Assembly (NCBI RefSeq): GCF_040448695.1
Contig: NZ_CP159307.1
Location: 1,488,001 to 1,552,000 of the forward strand
From: Dehalogenimonas sp. 4OHTPN
GTDB taxonomy: Bacteria; Chloroflexota; Dehalococcoidia; Dehalococcoidales; Dehalococcoidaceae
Reading direction: 5' to 3'
Length of the DNA: 64,000 nt
How positions within the stretch are numbered: position 1 is the first letter of the stretch; every line of letters begins with the position of its first letter. The notes under the pieces were generated by a model. It made no database searches and was not told the origin of the DNA. It saw only the letters and a list, made by a program, of their open reading frames with translations. Positions 50,491 through 58,703 of this stretch are shown piece by piece. The translations under genes were made by a program, and so were the position numbers.

Positions 50491-50545
50491 GGTACTAGTA
50501 CCAGAATAAACGCCCCAGTATAAGCTTTATTTACACCTCAGTCAA
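50491..50545 (-). promoter_or_regulatory. Promoter and palindromic operator of the multi-PAS kinase gene
   Basis: Minus strand: TTGACT (50545-50540), 17-base spacer, TATACT (50522-50517). A perfect 12-base palindrome GGTACTAGTACC (50491-50502) starts about 8 bases after the expected start point, where a repressor would block elongation. Confidence 0.65.
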
Positions 50546-50564
50546 AAAATGTAATGACCCTGGT

Positions 50565-51335
50565 TCACGGAAGAAATACGTCCAGGTACCAGTCGATGAT
50601 AGGCCCGCCCCACAGGAAAGTGATGAAGGTGGTCAGCGCCAGGAACGGCCCGAAGGCGATGGCCTGCCGCCGTTCTTTGCGTTTAAAAGCCAGCAAGCCA
50701 ACAGCCACCAGGCCGCCAAGAATCCACGACATGATAACCGCGGCGATGACGTTCGGCCAGCCGGTGACCAGCCCGGCGAAGGCGCCCAGTTTGACATCGC
50801 CCTCGCCCATGCCGCCTCGGGACAGGATATACACCAGCAGGAAGATGCCGAATCCCGCGGCGCCGCCGATGACGGCATTCAGCAGTGACGGCGCCAGGTC
50901 AATCCGGCTGTCTAAAAGGCTGACTCCCAAAGCCATCACTATGGCCGGCAGCAGTATGCCGTTAAGGATGAGCTGGTGTTCCATGTCAATGACGAAGATA
51001 ACGATGGTGAGTGAGGCATAAATGAGGGCGGCCGCCAGCGTCAGGTTTAAGCCCAGATGCAGGTACAGACCGCCGAAAACCGCGGCGGTCACGAGTTCAA
51101 CCCAAAACACCCTTGCCGGTATTTGCCTGCCGCAGGTGCGGCAGCAGCCGCGGAGGACCAGCCACGAGAAAATGGGGATCATGTCCAGCGGCGACAGGCG
51201 GCGGCCGCAGCCGGGGCATTTTGAAGGCGGGGAAACGACCGACTCCTCCTGCGGCAGCCGGTCGCACAGGACATTCAGAAAACTGCCGATGACGGCGCCG
51301 AAGAGGAAGAAGACGACAGCATAGGCAAATTCCAT
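50565..51335 (-). CDS. Prepilin peptidase / type IV leader peptidase (A24)
   Basis: 256 aa. N-terminal methyltransferase-type region with the zinc motif CPGCGRRL … CRTCGRQ, then about seven membrane helices with the aspartic protease motif GEGDVKLGAFAGL and the first catalytic Asp in 'VFVIDMEHQ'. Cleaves and N-methylates type IV pilins or pseudopilins. Pilin genes are not in the window. Start ATG 51335 precedes the first helix; a TTG eight codons upstream is possible. Confidence 0.93.
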   Translation of the reverse strand: MEFAYAVVFFLFGAVIGSFLNVLCDRLPQEESVVSPPSKCPGCGRRLSPLDMIPIFSWLVLRGCCRTCGRQIPARVFWVELVTAAVFGGLYLHLGLNLTLAAALIYASLTIVIFVIDMEHQLILNGILLPAIVMALGVSLLDSRIDLAPSLLNAVIGGAAGFGIFLLVYILSRGGMGEGDVKLGAFAGLVTGWPNVIAAVIMSWILGGLVAVGLLAFKRKERRQAIAFGPFLALTTFITFLWGGPIIDWYLDVFLP

Positions 51336-51438
51336 TGGCGCACATTGTGGCGGGTTCAAGGTGTTAAGTCAACCCTTGAGATGAGCAGAGCGGAGGTCAA
51401 GAATCTCGGCGCAGGTCAATATTTCGTTCAGGAACAAT

Positions 51439-51456
51439 GGCGCAAAATATTGCGCC
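51439..51456. promoter_or_regulatory. Dyad upstream of promoter copy C
   Basis: GGCGCAA AATA TTGCGCC, seven-base arms, ending 18 bases before the -35. Could be an operator or a terminator-like hairpin. Confidence 0.35.
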
Positions 51457-51459
51457 GAA

Positions 51460-51534
51460 AACGACAAAACTCGATTGACAGTACAGGGAACACTAGTGCT
51501 ATAATACCCGTATGAATATCAGCACAGGTGTACC
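51460..51534 (+). promoter_or_regulatory. Promoter copy C, upstream of the M29 aminopeptidase
   Basis: AAAACGACAAAACTC, TTGACA (51475-51480), 19-base spacer with GGAACACTAGTGC, TATAAT (51500-51505). About 87% identical to copy B over 53 bases. A reversed copy of the box (GCACAGGTGTACC) follows at 51522-51534, so the site may bind a regulator on both sides of the start point. Confidence 0.65.
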
Positions 51535-51607
51535 ACAACTGCGGCGCCGCTCCTCCTCGTCCATCTTCGCCGCAGCGAATCGTTTCAATCGTTTTTTATA
51601 TCAATAA
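51512..51607 (+). CDS. 31-codon leaderless leader ORF
   Basis: MNISTGVPQLRRRSSSSIFA and on to LYQ, stop TAA. The A of the ATG is 7 bases after the -10, at the expected start point. Its CTGCGGCG and CGCCGCAG segments can form a stem. Together these features suggest an attenuator or leader peptide, but no regulatory amino-acid run other than Arg3/Ser4 is visible. May be chance. Confidence 0.35.
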   Translation: MNISTGVPQLRRRSSSSIFAAANRFNRFLYQ

Positions 51608-51713
51608 CGCGTCACACAAACGCACAGCCCGCGACGCACTTGACCGGAATACCTTGCTTCAACCCCCCGGGGGGACTAGAATATCTTCCATATAGAATTA
51701 TAAGGAGAATATC

Positions 51714-52820
51714 ATGGCCGACCCCCGCATCCAGAAACTGGCCGAGCTTCTAGTCAAGTATTCCACCAAAATCAAGGACGGCGACAAGGTGGTGATCAAC
51801 GCCCCGGCGGCCGCCCTGCCGCTGACCCGGGCTATCTACCTGGAGGTTTTGAAGGCCGGCGGCCTGCCGTTTATCCTGCAGCGCGGTGACTTCGAGGACC
51901 TGCTTTACCGCCACGGCTCGGACGAGCAGCTCCAGTATGTCCACCAGCCGCAGCGCTATGTCGCCGAGGAGTACGACGCCCGATTCGCCATCCTGGCTGA
52001 CGACAATACGAAGAAGTTGTCCACGATCGCCCCGGAAAAGATAGTCCTCTTCGACCGGGCGCGCTCCGGTCTGATGAAGACGATGATGAAACGTTCCGCC
52101 GCCGGCGAGTTGAACTGGGTGGTAGCCCCCTTCCCCACCGCCGCCATGGCCCAGGACGCTGAAATGAGCCTGGAAGAATACGAAGACTTCGTCTACGGCG
52201 CCTGCATGCCAGACCTCTCCGATCCTATCGGTTACTGGAAGAAGCAGAGCGACCGGCTGCAGAAGGTAGTCGACTGGCTGAAAGGCCGCAGGAGCGTCCA
52301 CATCACCGGCCCGGAGACTGACCTGAAACTGTCCATCAAAGGCCGCAAGTTTATCAAGTGCGACGGCGAGAACAACATGCCCGACGGCGAGGTCTTCACC
52401 GGCCCGGTGGAGGACTCTGCCAACGGCCACGTCTACTTCTCCTACCCCGCCATCGAGAGCGGGCGGGAGGTCACCGGCGTCAGGCTGTGGTTCGAGAACG
52501 GCAAGGTAGTAAAAGCTACCGCGGAGAAAAACGAGGGATTCCTGTTAAAGACCCTCGATACCGACGAGGGGTCCCGGCGGTTGGGAGAGTTCGCTATCGG
52601 CACCAACGAAGGCATCACCAAATTCACCGGCGAGATCCTCTTCGATGAAAAGATCGGCGGCAGCTTCCACCTGGCGCTCGGCGCCGGCTACCCGGAAACG
52701 GGATCGGTCAATGAATCAGCCATTCACTGGGATATGGTCTGCGACCTGCGGCAGGGCGGGCAGATCACCGTTGACGGCGACCTGCTGTACAAGGACGGCA
52801 GGTTCGTTATCGATTTTTAA
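51714..52820 (+). CDS. M29-family aminopeptidase
   Basis: 368 aa thermophilic-type metalloaminopeptidase. Metal ligand region: EDSANGHVYFSYPA, 'AIGTNEGITKFTGEILFDEK' with acidic ligands, then 'GSFHLALGAGYPETG' and 'SAIHWDMVCDL'. Strong AAGGAGAA ribosome site. Transcription probably starts at promoter copy C, about 200 bases upstream. Confidence 0.94.
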   Translation: MADPRIQKLAELLVKYSTKIKDGDKVVINAPAAALPLTRAIYLEVLKAGGLPFILQRGDFEDLLYRHGSDEQLQYVHQPQRYVAEEYDARFAILADDNTKKLSTIAPEKIVLFDRARSGLMKTMMKRSAAGELNWVVAPFPTAAMAQDAEMSLEEYEDFVYGACMPDLSDPIGYWKKQSDRLQKVVDWLKGRRSVHITGPETDLKLSIKGRKFIKCDGENNMPDGEVFTGPVEDSANGHVYFSYPAIESGREVTGVRLWFENGKVVKATAEKNEGFLLKTLDTDEGSRRLGEFAIGTNEGITKFTGEILFDEKIGGSFHLALGAGYPETGSVNESAIHWDMVCDLRQGGQITVDGDLLYKDGRFVIDF

Positions 52821-52844
52821 ATGGCGGCTGATCCACCAAAAACA

Positions 52845-52873
52845 AATGCCCCCTCTTGCGAGGGGGCATTTTA
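52845..52873. terminator. Intrinsic terminator
   Basis: AATGCCCCCTC/GAGGGGGCATT with a TTGC loop, followed by TTA. Serves the aminopeptidase gene; the reverse strand also ends in A/T-rich bases and could stop the convergent small gene. Confidence 0.8.
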
Positions 52874-52887
52874 CTTGCGGTCACCGA

Positions 52888-53085
52888 TTACCATACGCGG
52901 CGGCGTTCACCCCGTGAACTGGAGACAGGCAGGCGTTTCTCGACTTCGGCCTGCGCCTGAGTCACATGCCGATTGGGGTAGTTAACCCAACCGCACTGAA
53001 AGCACTGTTCGTACGCTCCATATTCATCGGCGTCCTCGTAGACATCACCGTAATGGCAACGCGGGCAGCTTTTTATTCTATACAA
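52888..53085 (-). CDS. Small zinc-ribbon protein (65 aa)
   Basis: MYRIKSCPRCHYGDVYEDAD … with CPRC and CFQC forming one zinc ribbon, and a basic C-terminus. TTG start with GGAGG upstream at 8 bases. Promoter CTTACA-17-TACAAT overlaps the ATGTAAGTGACTTACAT palindrome. Function unknown. Confidence 0.7.
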   Translation of the reverse strand: MYRIKSCPRCHYGDVYEDADEYGAYEQCFQCGWVNYPNRHVTQAQAEVEKRLPVSSSRGERRRVW

Positions 53086-53148
53086 TTCAGTTACCTCCGT
53101 GTCTCATTCAGTTCCGAGACGGCCATATTGTACAGTTAAAGTTTCTTT

Positions 53149-53165
53149 ATGTAAGTGACTTACAT
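53149..53165. promoter_or_regulatory. 17-bp palindrome ATGTAAGTGACTTACAT
   Basis: Perfect 8-base arms around a central G. It overlaps the -35 (CTTACA) of the minus-strand zinc-ribbon gene and lies about 150 bases upstream of the plus-strand periplasmic protein. Typical operator geometry for an HTH repressor. Confidence 0.5.
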
Positions 53166-53266
53166 CACTCGTATTAGAGGCTGACGCGCCGGCCCGCCGT
53201 GAACCGCTGCTGATGTCTCTAATCCTTATTATCATCAGATTAAATTCATACTCTCTCCACAAAGCC

Positions 53267-53295
53267 TTGATAACATGGAATTACCACCAAATAAT
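53267..53295 (+). promoter_or_regulatory. Candidate promoter of the periplasmic protein gene
   Basis: TTGATA (53267-53272), 17-base spacer, AATAAT (53290-53295). It lies so close to the ATG (53313) that part of the GGAAGGAG site would precede the mRNA, so an upstream promoter is also possible. Confidence 0.35.
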
Positions 53296-53312
53296 GGAAG
53301 GAGATGAGAAAG

Positions 53313-53807
53313 ATGAAACAAACCTGGAAAACAGCAGCCATTGTGGCCGTGAGCATCGCCCTGATTGCCGGAGCGGGCACCTTCGCCTTTGCTCAGACCA
53401 CCGACCCGGCGCCGGGCGCTGGGACTTGCGGCGGTTTCGGCATGCGCGGCTTCGGCGGGAACTCCGACGTCCTTACCGACCTGCTGGGCATAACCGCTGA
53501 AGAACTGCACCAGCTCCGTACCGACGGCAAGACGCTGGCCGAGATCGCCGCTTCCAAGGGTATCAGCGAAGACGCCTTGATCAGCGTCCTGCTCGAACCC
53601 CGTAAAGAAGCCCTGACCGCGGCGGTCGCCGCCGGCAGGCTAACTCAGGAACAGGCTAACCTGATGCTGCAAAACATGGAGGCTAACATGCGCCTGCAGA
53701 TCAAGTCGAGCCTCGGCCCCCGCGGTTTCGGTTGCGGCATTGCGGCCGATGACGGCGCCGCTCCAGCCTCAGGCGGCATGCGCGGCTTTGGCGGAATGCG
53801 GCGTTAA
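53313..53807 (+). CDS. Secreted Gly-rich protein (164 aa, DUF2680-like)
   Basis: Signal peptide ending AFAQ (about residue 26). Mature protein starts with a Gly/Phe-rich segment (CGGFGMRGFGG), a central helical region (LLGITAEELHQLRTDGKTLA) and an ending GGMRGFGGMRR that repeats the N-terminal motif. The central TAEELHQLRxxGKTLAEIA repeat is known in clostridial and Chloroflexota secreted proteins. It precedes an OmpR/kinase pair, suggesting envelope stress. ATG 53313 is preferred because GGAAGGAG precedes it. Confidence 0.7.
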   Translation: MKQTWKTAAIVAVSIALIAGAGTFAFAQTTDPAPGAGTCGGFGMRGFGGNSDVLTDLLGITAEELHQLRTDGKTLAEIAASKGISEDALISVLLEPRKEALTAAVAAGRLTQEQANLMLQNMEANMRLQIKSSLGPRGFGCGIAADDGAAPASGGMRGFGGMRR

Positions 53808-53834
53808 TCTTCATCCCGACTGTTTTTACGTTGG

Positions 53835-53865
53835 GGATGCCGGGCGGATCAGCCGCCCGGCATCC
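53835..53865 (+). terminator. 13-bp stem hairpin between secreted-protein and regulator genes
   Basis: GGATGCCGGGCGG/CCGCCCGGCATCC, loop ATCAG, followed by GGTCTATTTTATTTG. It may terminate part of the transcripts and set the regulator level. Confidence 0.65.
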
Positions 53866-53907
53866 GGTCTATTTTATTTGCCCTTATTTTTAACCGGGGC
53901 TAATATT

Positions 53908-54597
53908 ATGAACGTGATTAGAAAAGTTCTGGTCGTCGACGATGAAAAGAAGATTGTGGACATCGTCCGGGCTTACCTCGAAAGAGAAGGCTACCGGGTG
54001 ATCACCGCGTTCGACGGCGAAACGGCTTTGAAGACTTTTCGCCAGGAAAAACCTGACCTCATAATCCTGGACCTGATGCTGCCGCGCCTCTCGGGCAATG
54101 AGGTCTGTCGGGCGATCCGCAAGGAGTCCGACATCCCCATTATCATGCTGACCGCCAGGGATGAACTGACCGATAAAATCGTGGGGTTGGAATTGGGCGC
54201 CGACGACTATCTGACCAAACCGTTCGAAGGACGGGAACTGGTGGCCCGAGCCAAAGCCATATTGCGCCGGTCAGAGCCCAAATCCGAAAATCGCCTCATT
54301 CAGGCAGGGAGCCTGACTATTGACCTGGAACGGCGGCAGGTCACCGCCGGCGGCAGGCAGGTGGAACTGACAACTACCGAATTTGAACTGCTGCGCCTCC
54401 TGGCCGCCCACCCGGGGAGGGTCTTCTCCCGGAGCGAACTATTAGACCGGCTCCAGGGCGATTCATACGAGGCTTACGAACGGACAATAGACTCCCATAT
54501 TAAGAATCTCCGGCGTAAACTGACGCCCGACGCCTCCAAACCCTCGTACATCCACACCATTTACGGGGCTGGCTATAAATTAGAGGAACCGAAGTGA
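53908..54597 (+). CDS. OmpR-family response regulator
   Basis: 229 aa from MNVIRKVLVVDDEKK. Receiver with DD pair, phospho-Asp in LIILDLMLP and Lys in DDYLTKPF, then winged-helix DNA-binding domain (ELTTTEFELLRLLAAHPGRV … DSHIKNLRRKL). The frame open to 53740 is rejected: its extra residues overlap the upstream gene and a hairpin. Overlaps the kinase gene by 4 bases. Confidence 0.95.
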   Translation: MNVIRKVLVVDDEKKIVDIVRAYLEREGYRVITAFDGETALKTFRQEKPDLIILDLMLPRLSGNEVCRAIRKESDIPIIMLTARDELTDKIVGLELGADDYLTKPFEGRELVARAKAILRRSEPKSENRLIQAGSLTIDLERRQVTAGGRQVELTTTEFELLRLLAAHPGRVFSRSELLDRLQGDSYEAYERTIDSHIKNLRRKLTPDASKPSYIHTIYGAGYKLEEPK

Positions 54598-55988
54598 GAA
54601 GCCTAGCCTGGAAGCTGGGCGCGGCGCTTGTAATGGTAGCCGTAATCGCCATTGGCATTATGGCGATCATCACCAACCTGAATACCAGCCGGCAGTTTCA
54701 ATCTTATATCGAAACCAGCCCGGCTTTTATTGAAACAGTCAGCCGGACGCTGGCTGTTTTTTACGCCCAGAACCGGTCATGGAACGGCGTTGAAAACCTG
54801 CTGCCGCAGCTGGTGGCCAACACCGGCGACCGGTTGGTTGTTGCTGACAGTTCCGGGCAGATTGTCGGCGATACCGCCGGCGAATTAACCGGGGCTAATC
54901 TCAGCCAGACTGATTTGAACGGCGGCTATACCATCCGCACCATGATGGGATTCCAAGGCGGCATGGGCGGCGGCGGGGGACAGATCGTGGGTCAGGCTTT
55001 CTACGTCGGGCAAACCGGGGTCGCCGCCGAACAGGCTTTCCTGAATCAAACCAACCGCTGGTTGTGGCTTTCCGGCGGTATCGCCGTCGTCCTCGCCGTC
55101 GTCCTCGCCGTCATCCTGGCCCGAAATTTCATCCGGCCTCTCCGTGCGCTTGACACCGGCGCCAGGGAAATTGCCTCCGGCAACCTCGGCTATAGAGTGA
55201 GGATCGACAGCGGCGACGAAACCGGTCGGCTGGCGGAATCTTTCAATGCCATGGCGGGTTCGCTGCAGCATAGCGAGGAAGCCCGCAAACGGCTGCTTGC
55301 CGATGTCGCTCACGAACTCAGGACACCCTTAACGATCATCAGCGGTACGGTTGACGCGATCAGCGACGGCGTCCTGCCCGCCGATGAAAAGCAATTAAAA
55401 ATCATTAAGAGCGAAGCTCAAGTCCTGACCAGACTGATCGCCGATCTCCGCGACCTGTCCCTGGCCGAAGCCGGCGAGCTGAAATTGGAACTGTCAGCGG
55501 TTGACCTGGCAGACCTGGTCCGCCGAAAAGCGGAACAGTTCAAGCCACTGGCCGAGGCCAAAGGCATCTCCCTGATTTCAGAAGCGGCTGAAGCCCTGCC
55601 CTCAGTAACGGGGGACTGGGTGCGGTTGGAACAGGTTTTCGCCAACCTGTTTTCCAACGCCATCCGCCACACCCAGGCCGGCGGCCGGATCGCTGTCTCT
55701 TTTAATCCCGACACGCTCGAAGGAACTCCAGCGGTAACCGCCGCGGTGACGGATACCGGCGAGGGCATGACCGTCGAGCAACTGAAACATATTTTCGACC
55801 GGTTCTACCGCGTCGAAGATTCTCGCGCCCGAGCCGAGGGCAATGGCGCCGGACTGGGACTGGCAATTGTCAAACAGATGGTGGCCGCCCATCACGGCCG
55901 GGTCGGCGTCGAAAGCCGCCCCGGCTATGGTTCGACATTCCATATCACCCTGCCTGCGGCGGGCTTAACAGCCAAAACACAAGACTGA
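54594..55988 (+). CDS. Membrane sensor histidine kinase (BaeS/CpxA type)
   Basis: 464 aa. TM1 (about 6-26), extracytoplasmic sensor (about 27-155) with a Gly-rich loop (GFQGGMGGGGGQIVG), TM2 (about 157-180), HAMP, HisKA with phospho-His in DVAHELRTPLTII, HATPase with NGAGLGLAIVKQM. GTG start in the regulator's stop (GTGA). The Gly-rich loop recalls the Gly-rich secreted protein two genes upstream. Confidence 0.95.
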   Translation: MRSLAWKLGAALVMVAVIAIGIMAIITNLNTSRQFQSYIETSPAFIETVSRTLAVFYAQNRSWNGVENLLPQLVANTGDRLVVADSSGQIVGDTAGELTGANLSQTDLNGGYTIRTMMGFQGGMGGGGGQIVGQAFYVGQTGVAAEQAFLNQTNRWLWLSGGIAVVLAVVLAVILARNFIRPLRALDTGAREIASGNLGYRVRIDSGDETGRLAESFNAMAGSLQHSEEARKRLLADVAHELRTPLTIISGTVDAISDGVLPADEKQLKIIKSEAQVLTRLIADLRDLSLAEAGELKLELSAVDLADLVRRKAEQFKPLAEAKGISLISEAAEALPSVTGDWVRLEQVFANLFSNAIRHTQAGGRIAVSFNPDTLEGTPAVTAAVTDTGEGMTVEQLKHIFDRFYRVEDSRARAEGNGAGLGLAIVKQMVAAHHGRVGVESRPGYGSTFHITLPAAGLTAKTQD

Positions 55989-56318
55989 CTACGAACGGAT
56001 CATCACCAGCAGCATCTTGAACGCCGTTACCGCTTTCAGGGCATGAGGGATGTTTGCGGGCATGATGATCGCCTGACCTTCGATGACCCGGTGCTTCTCG
56101 CCGCCGATGCTAATTTCAGATTCGCCGTCAACGATATATGCAAAAGCGTCGAAGGGCGCCGAATGCTCAGACAGTCCGTGGCCGGCGTCAAAGGCAAACA
56201 GCGTAATCGTGCCGGCGGGACGGTCAGTCAGTGTACGGCTGACCACGGCGCCGGGCTGGTATGCCACCAGTTTGGCCATAGCCGCGGCGTGGCCGATGAT
56301 CGATTGAGTTTCCGCCAT
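55989..56318 (-). CDS. Cupin-domain protein (109 aa)
   Basis: Single small cupin: GHGLSEHSAPFDAFAYIVDGE (first motif with His) and 'IMPANIPHALKA' (second motif). Probably binds a metal and a small substrate. It ends immediately after the convergent kinase gene, without space for a terminator. Confidence 0.88.
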   Translation of the reverse strand: MAETQSIIGHAAAMAKLVAYQPGAVVSRTLTDRPAGTITLFAFDAGHGLSEHSAPFDAFAYIVDGESEISIGGEKHRVIEGQAIIMPANIPHALKAVTAFKMLLVMIRS

Positions 56319-56453
56319 TTTTATCTCCTCAACAGTTGTAGTGACCTAAAGTCTACCACATCACCAGATTTACAATAATCTCAGGCTGGGATATACTCAG
56401 CCTTCGGCACGCCCTGATTACCCCACTTCGGGTTTGAGAGCATAAGGAAGGCA

Positions 56454-57446
56454 ATGGACGTAACTATCTGGCACTGGGTCGGATTCAACATTTTCCTGGT
56501 CACAATGCTCATGCTTGACCTGTTTGTCTTCCACCGAAAGGCGCACGTGATTCAAATGAAGGAATCACTGCGGTGGACGGCTTTCTGGGTCGGCCTGGCG
56601 ATCATCTTCGGCCTGGGCATCTGGTACTTTGAAGGCTCAGGCTCCGCCCTGGATTTCTTCAGCGGCTATCTCGTCGAAGAATCGCTCTCAGTAGACAATC
56701 TCTTCGTCTTCCTGATGCTTTTCACCTATTTCTGTGTGCCGAAGGAGCACCAGTACCGCGTCTTGTTCTGGGGCATCCTGATCGCTATTGTGCTGCGGGC
56801 GGCGTTCATCGTCGGCGGCATTGCCCTGTTCCATGCCCTGGAATGGATGGTTTATGTATTCGGGGCTTTCCTGATTTTCACTGGCGTCCGCATGGGTATG
56901 CAAAAAGAAGACAATCCTCATCCAGAAGCCAACCCGGTGGTGAAATTATTGTGTAAAATCCTGCCGATGACGCCCAAATACCACGGAGGTAAATTCTTCA
57001 CCCTGGAAAACGGGCGGCGCCTGGCGACGCCCTTGTTCATGGTATTTGCCGCCATTAACCTGACCGACATCATCTTTGCCGTTGACTCCATCCCGGCTAT
57101 CCTGGCTATCACCGACGACCCGTTTATCGTCTATACCTCAAATATGTTCGCCATCATGGGCCTGCGCTCAGTCTATTTCGCTTTATCTGGTTTCGCCGAA
57201 CGCCTCCACTACCTGCACTACGGGCTGTCCGCGGTGCTGATCTTCCTCGGCGTCAAGATGGTTCTTTCCGATATCCTGCACATCCCCACATTCCTGTCGC
57301 TGGCGATAATCGCCTCGATTCTGGCCGCAGCGGTCATCGCTTCCCTGCGGCGGCCGCCAGAGCCCAGACCAGAGCCTGACCTGTCCTGCTCGCCGAAGGA
57401 AGATGGCGCGACATGCGTCATTGATGAAATCAGGAAGGAGGAATAG
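56454..57446 (+). CDS. TerC-family membrane protein
   Basis: 330 aa, about eight membrane helices. TerC signature 'YLVEESLSVDNLFVFLML', 'LIFTGVRMGMQKEDNP' and 'FAAINLTDIIFAVDSIPAILAI' with the conserved acidic residues. Relatives export manganese or confer tellurite resistance. AAGGAAGG ribosome site. Confidence 0.93.
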   Translation: MDVTIWHWVGFNIFLVTMLMLDLFVFHRKAHVIQMKESLRWTAFWVGLAIIFGLGIWYFEGSGSALDFFSGYLVEESLSVDNLFVFLMLFTYFCVPKEHQYRVLFWGILIAIVLRAAFIVGGIALFHALEWMVYVFGAFLIFTGVRMGMQKEDNPHPEANPVVKLLCKILPMTPKYHGGKFFTLENGRRLATPLFMVFAAINLTDIIFAVDSIPAILAITDDPFIVYTSNMFAIMGLRSVYFALSGFAERLHYLHYGLSAVLIFLGVKMVLSDILHIPTFLSLAIIASILAAAVIASLRRPPEPRPEPDLSCSPKEDGATCVIDEIRKEE

Positions 57447-57449
57447 CTA

Positions 57450-57767
57450 ATGCCCGCCTCAAATGTATTCCTCGAGCTGGTCCTGGAAAAGTTGGCGCCC
57501 CTGGGGGCCGTCACCGGCAGGAGCATGTTCGGCGGCTTCGGTGTCTTCCATGAAGGCGAAATGTTCGGACTAATCTCCAACGACGTCATGTATTTGAAAG
57601 CCGACGACTCCAACCGCGAAGATTATGTCAAGACCGGCAGCCGGCAATACAAGCCGATGCCTTACTGGAACGTCCCCGCCGATGTTTTCGAGGACACTGC
57701 CGAACAGGTTGAATGGGCTAGAAAATCGGTAACCATCGCCCATACCGCTCCGATGAAGAAAAAATAG
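57450..57767 (+). CDS. TfoX N-terminal domain protein
   Basis: 105 aa; contains 'RSMFGGFGVFHEGEMFGLIS' and 'YWNVPADVFED', the TfoX N-domain, which in Haemophilus is part of the competence regulator. The C-terminal TfoX domain is missing, as in many stand-alone members. Its AAGGAGGAAT ribosome site lies in the end of terC. Confidence 0.88.
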   Translation: MPASNVFLELVLEKLAPLGAVTGRSMFGGFGVFHEGEMFGLISNDVMYLKADDSNREDYVKTGSRQYKPMPYWNVPADVFEDTAEQVEWARKSVTIAHTAPMKKK

Positions 57768-57783
57768 TAGTCTGCCGCCCGCT

Positions 57784-58578
57784 TCACGGAATCGGAGGAT
57801 AGGCCGGGTAGACCACAGCATTCACCTGGACACTGTCGATACCCAGGCTCCAGCTGATGGGCACCCTGATTTCCCTGCTCTGTTTAGCCGGCACGCTGAT
57901 AGCCGCCTTCCCGATAACAGGCCCGTTGAAAAGCATCCAGGATGCCTGCCCGCCAAGAGAGGTGTATCCCCCGACATCGAAAAGCAACTGCCACTCTTCG
58001 TCGGTTGTATTATTCAAGGTCAGGCTAGCAAAAAGGCATATTTCGCCGGTTTTTACCACCCGGTTCAATGCTAGCGATATCACGTCATGCTCTAAGACTC
58101 CGACGTCGAGCCGCCCCTGGGACAAGGTAAAACCGCCGCTGCCCCAAGCCGTTCCGCTTCCTTCCTTGAAACTTACGGTAAACGGCTGGCCAATCTTAAA
58201 AACTGTGACAAGCACCGGGAATTGCTGGACCACGCCCTGGCCTTCAAAGGCGCGCAGGGTCAAGTTCGCGTTATAAATACCGGGCTCAAGATTATCAGTG
58301 TCGGCGAAAATTGTGAGCGACTTGGTGGCCTTCCCGGATGACGGATAAACCCACAGCCACGGCTGGTCCGAGGAGACATTCCATTCAACCTCACCGCCCC
58401 CAACTGTCACCAGGAAGTCTGCCGGCAATAGATCAAAACCCTCGACGGCGTAGAGGGCAAAGGTTGACGGCGTAACGACGATGTTTTTAGTGCCTGCGCT
58501 GTCACAGCCGGGTACGGCGATCAGCAACAGAATGCCGAAAAATATGAAGCTTGTCCTAAGATACCCGGTTCTTTTCAT
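57784..58578 (-). CDS. Lipoprotein with BACON-like domain
   Basis: 264 aa. Signal peptide with lipobox AVPGC (Cys about 25). Residues about 35-125 resemble a BACON-type β-sandwich ('SSDQPWLWVYPSSGKAT…LTIFADTDNLEPGIYNANLTL'). The rest is β-rich (Trp/Gly, no catalytic motif). Surface-exposed structural or binding protein is likely; no specific function. Confidence 0.75.
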   Translation of the reverse strand: MKRTGYLRTSFIFFGILLLIAVPGCDSAGTKNIVVTPSTFALYAVEGFDLLPADFLVTVGGGEVEWNVSSDQPWLWVYPSSGKATKSLTIFADTDNLEPGIYNANLTLRAFEGQGVVQQFPVLVTVFKIGQPFTVSFKEGSGTAWGSGGFTLSQGRLDVGVLEHDVISLALNRVVKTGEICLFASLTLNNTTDEEWQLLFDVGGYTSLGGQASWMLFNGPVIGKAAISVPAKQSREIRVPISWSLGIDSVQVNAVVYPAYPPIP

Positions 58579-58653
58579 TTCACCCCTCGACCCATTATAC
58601 CCCCTTCGCCAAGTGTCAATAAGCCTGCTGGAAAACGGGCTGTAAGTGTCGCG

Positions 58654-58684
58654 TTGTCATGGCTGAGGTGGATTGCTGTATAAT
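58654..58684 (+). promoter_or_regulatory. Promoter of the 58704 gene
   Basis: TTGTCA (58654-58659), 19-base spacer, TATAAT (58679-58684). The start point falls about 13 bases before the ATG at 58704, after the longer frame's start at 58659. Confidence 0.55.
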
Positions 58685-58703
58685 TCACCCCGACGAGGAC
58701 GCC

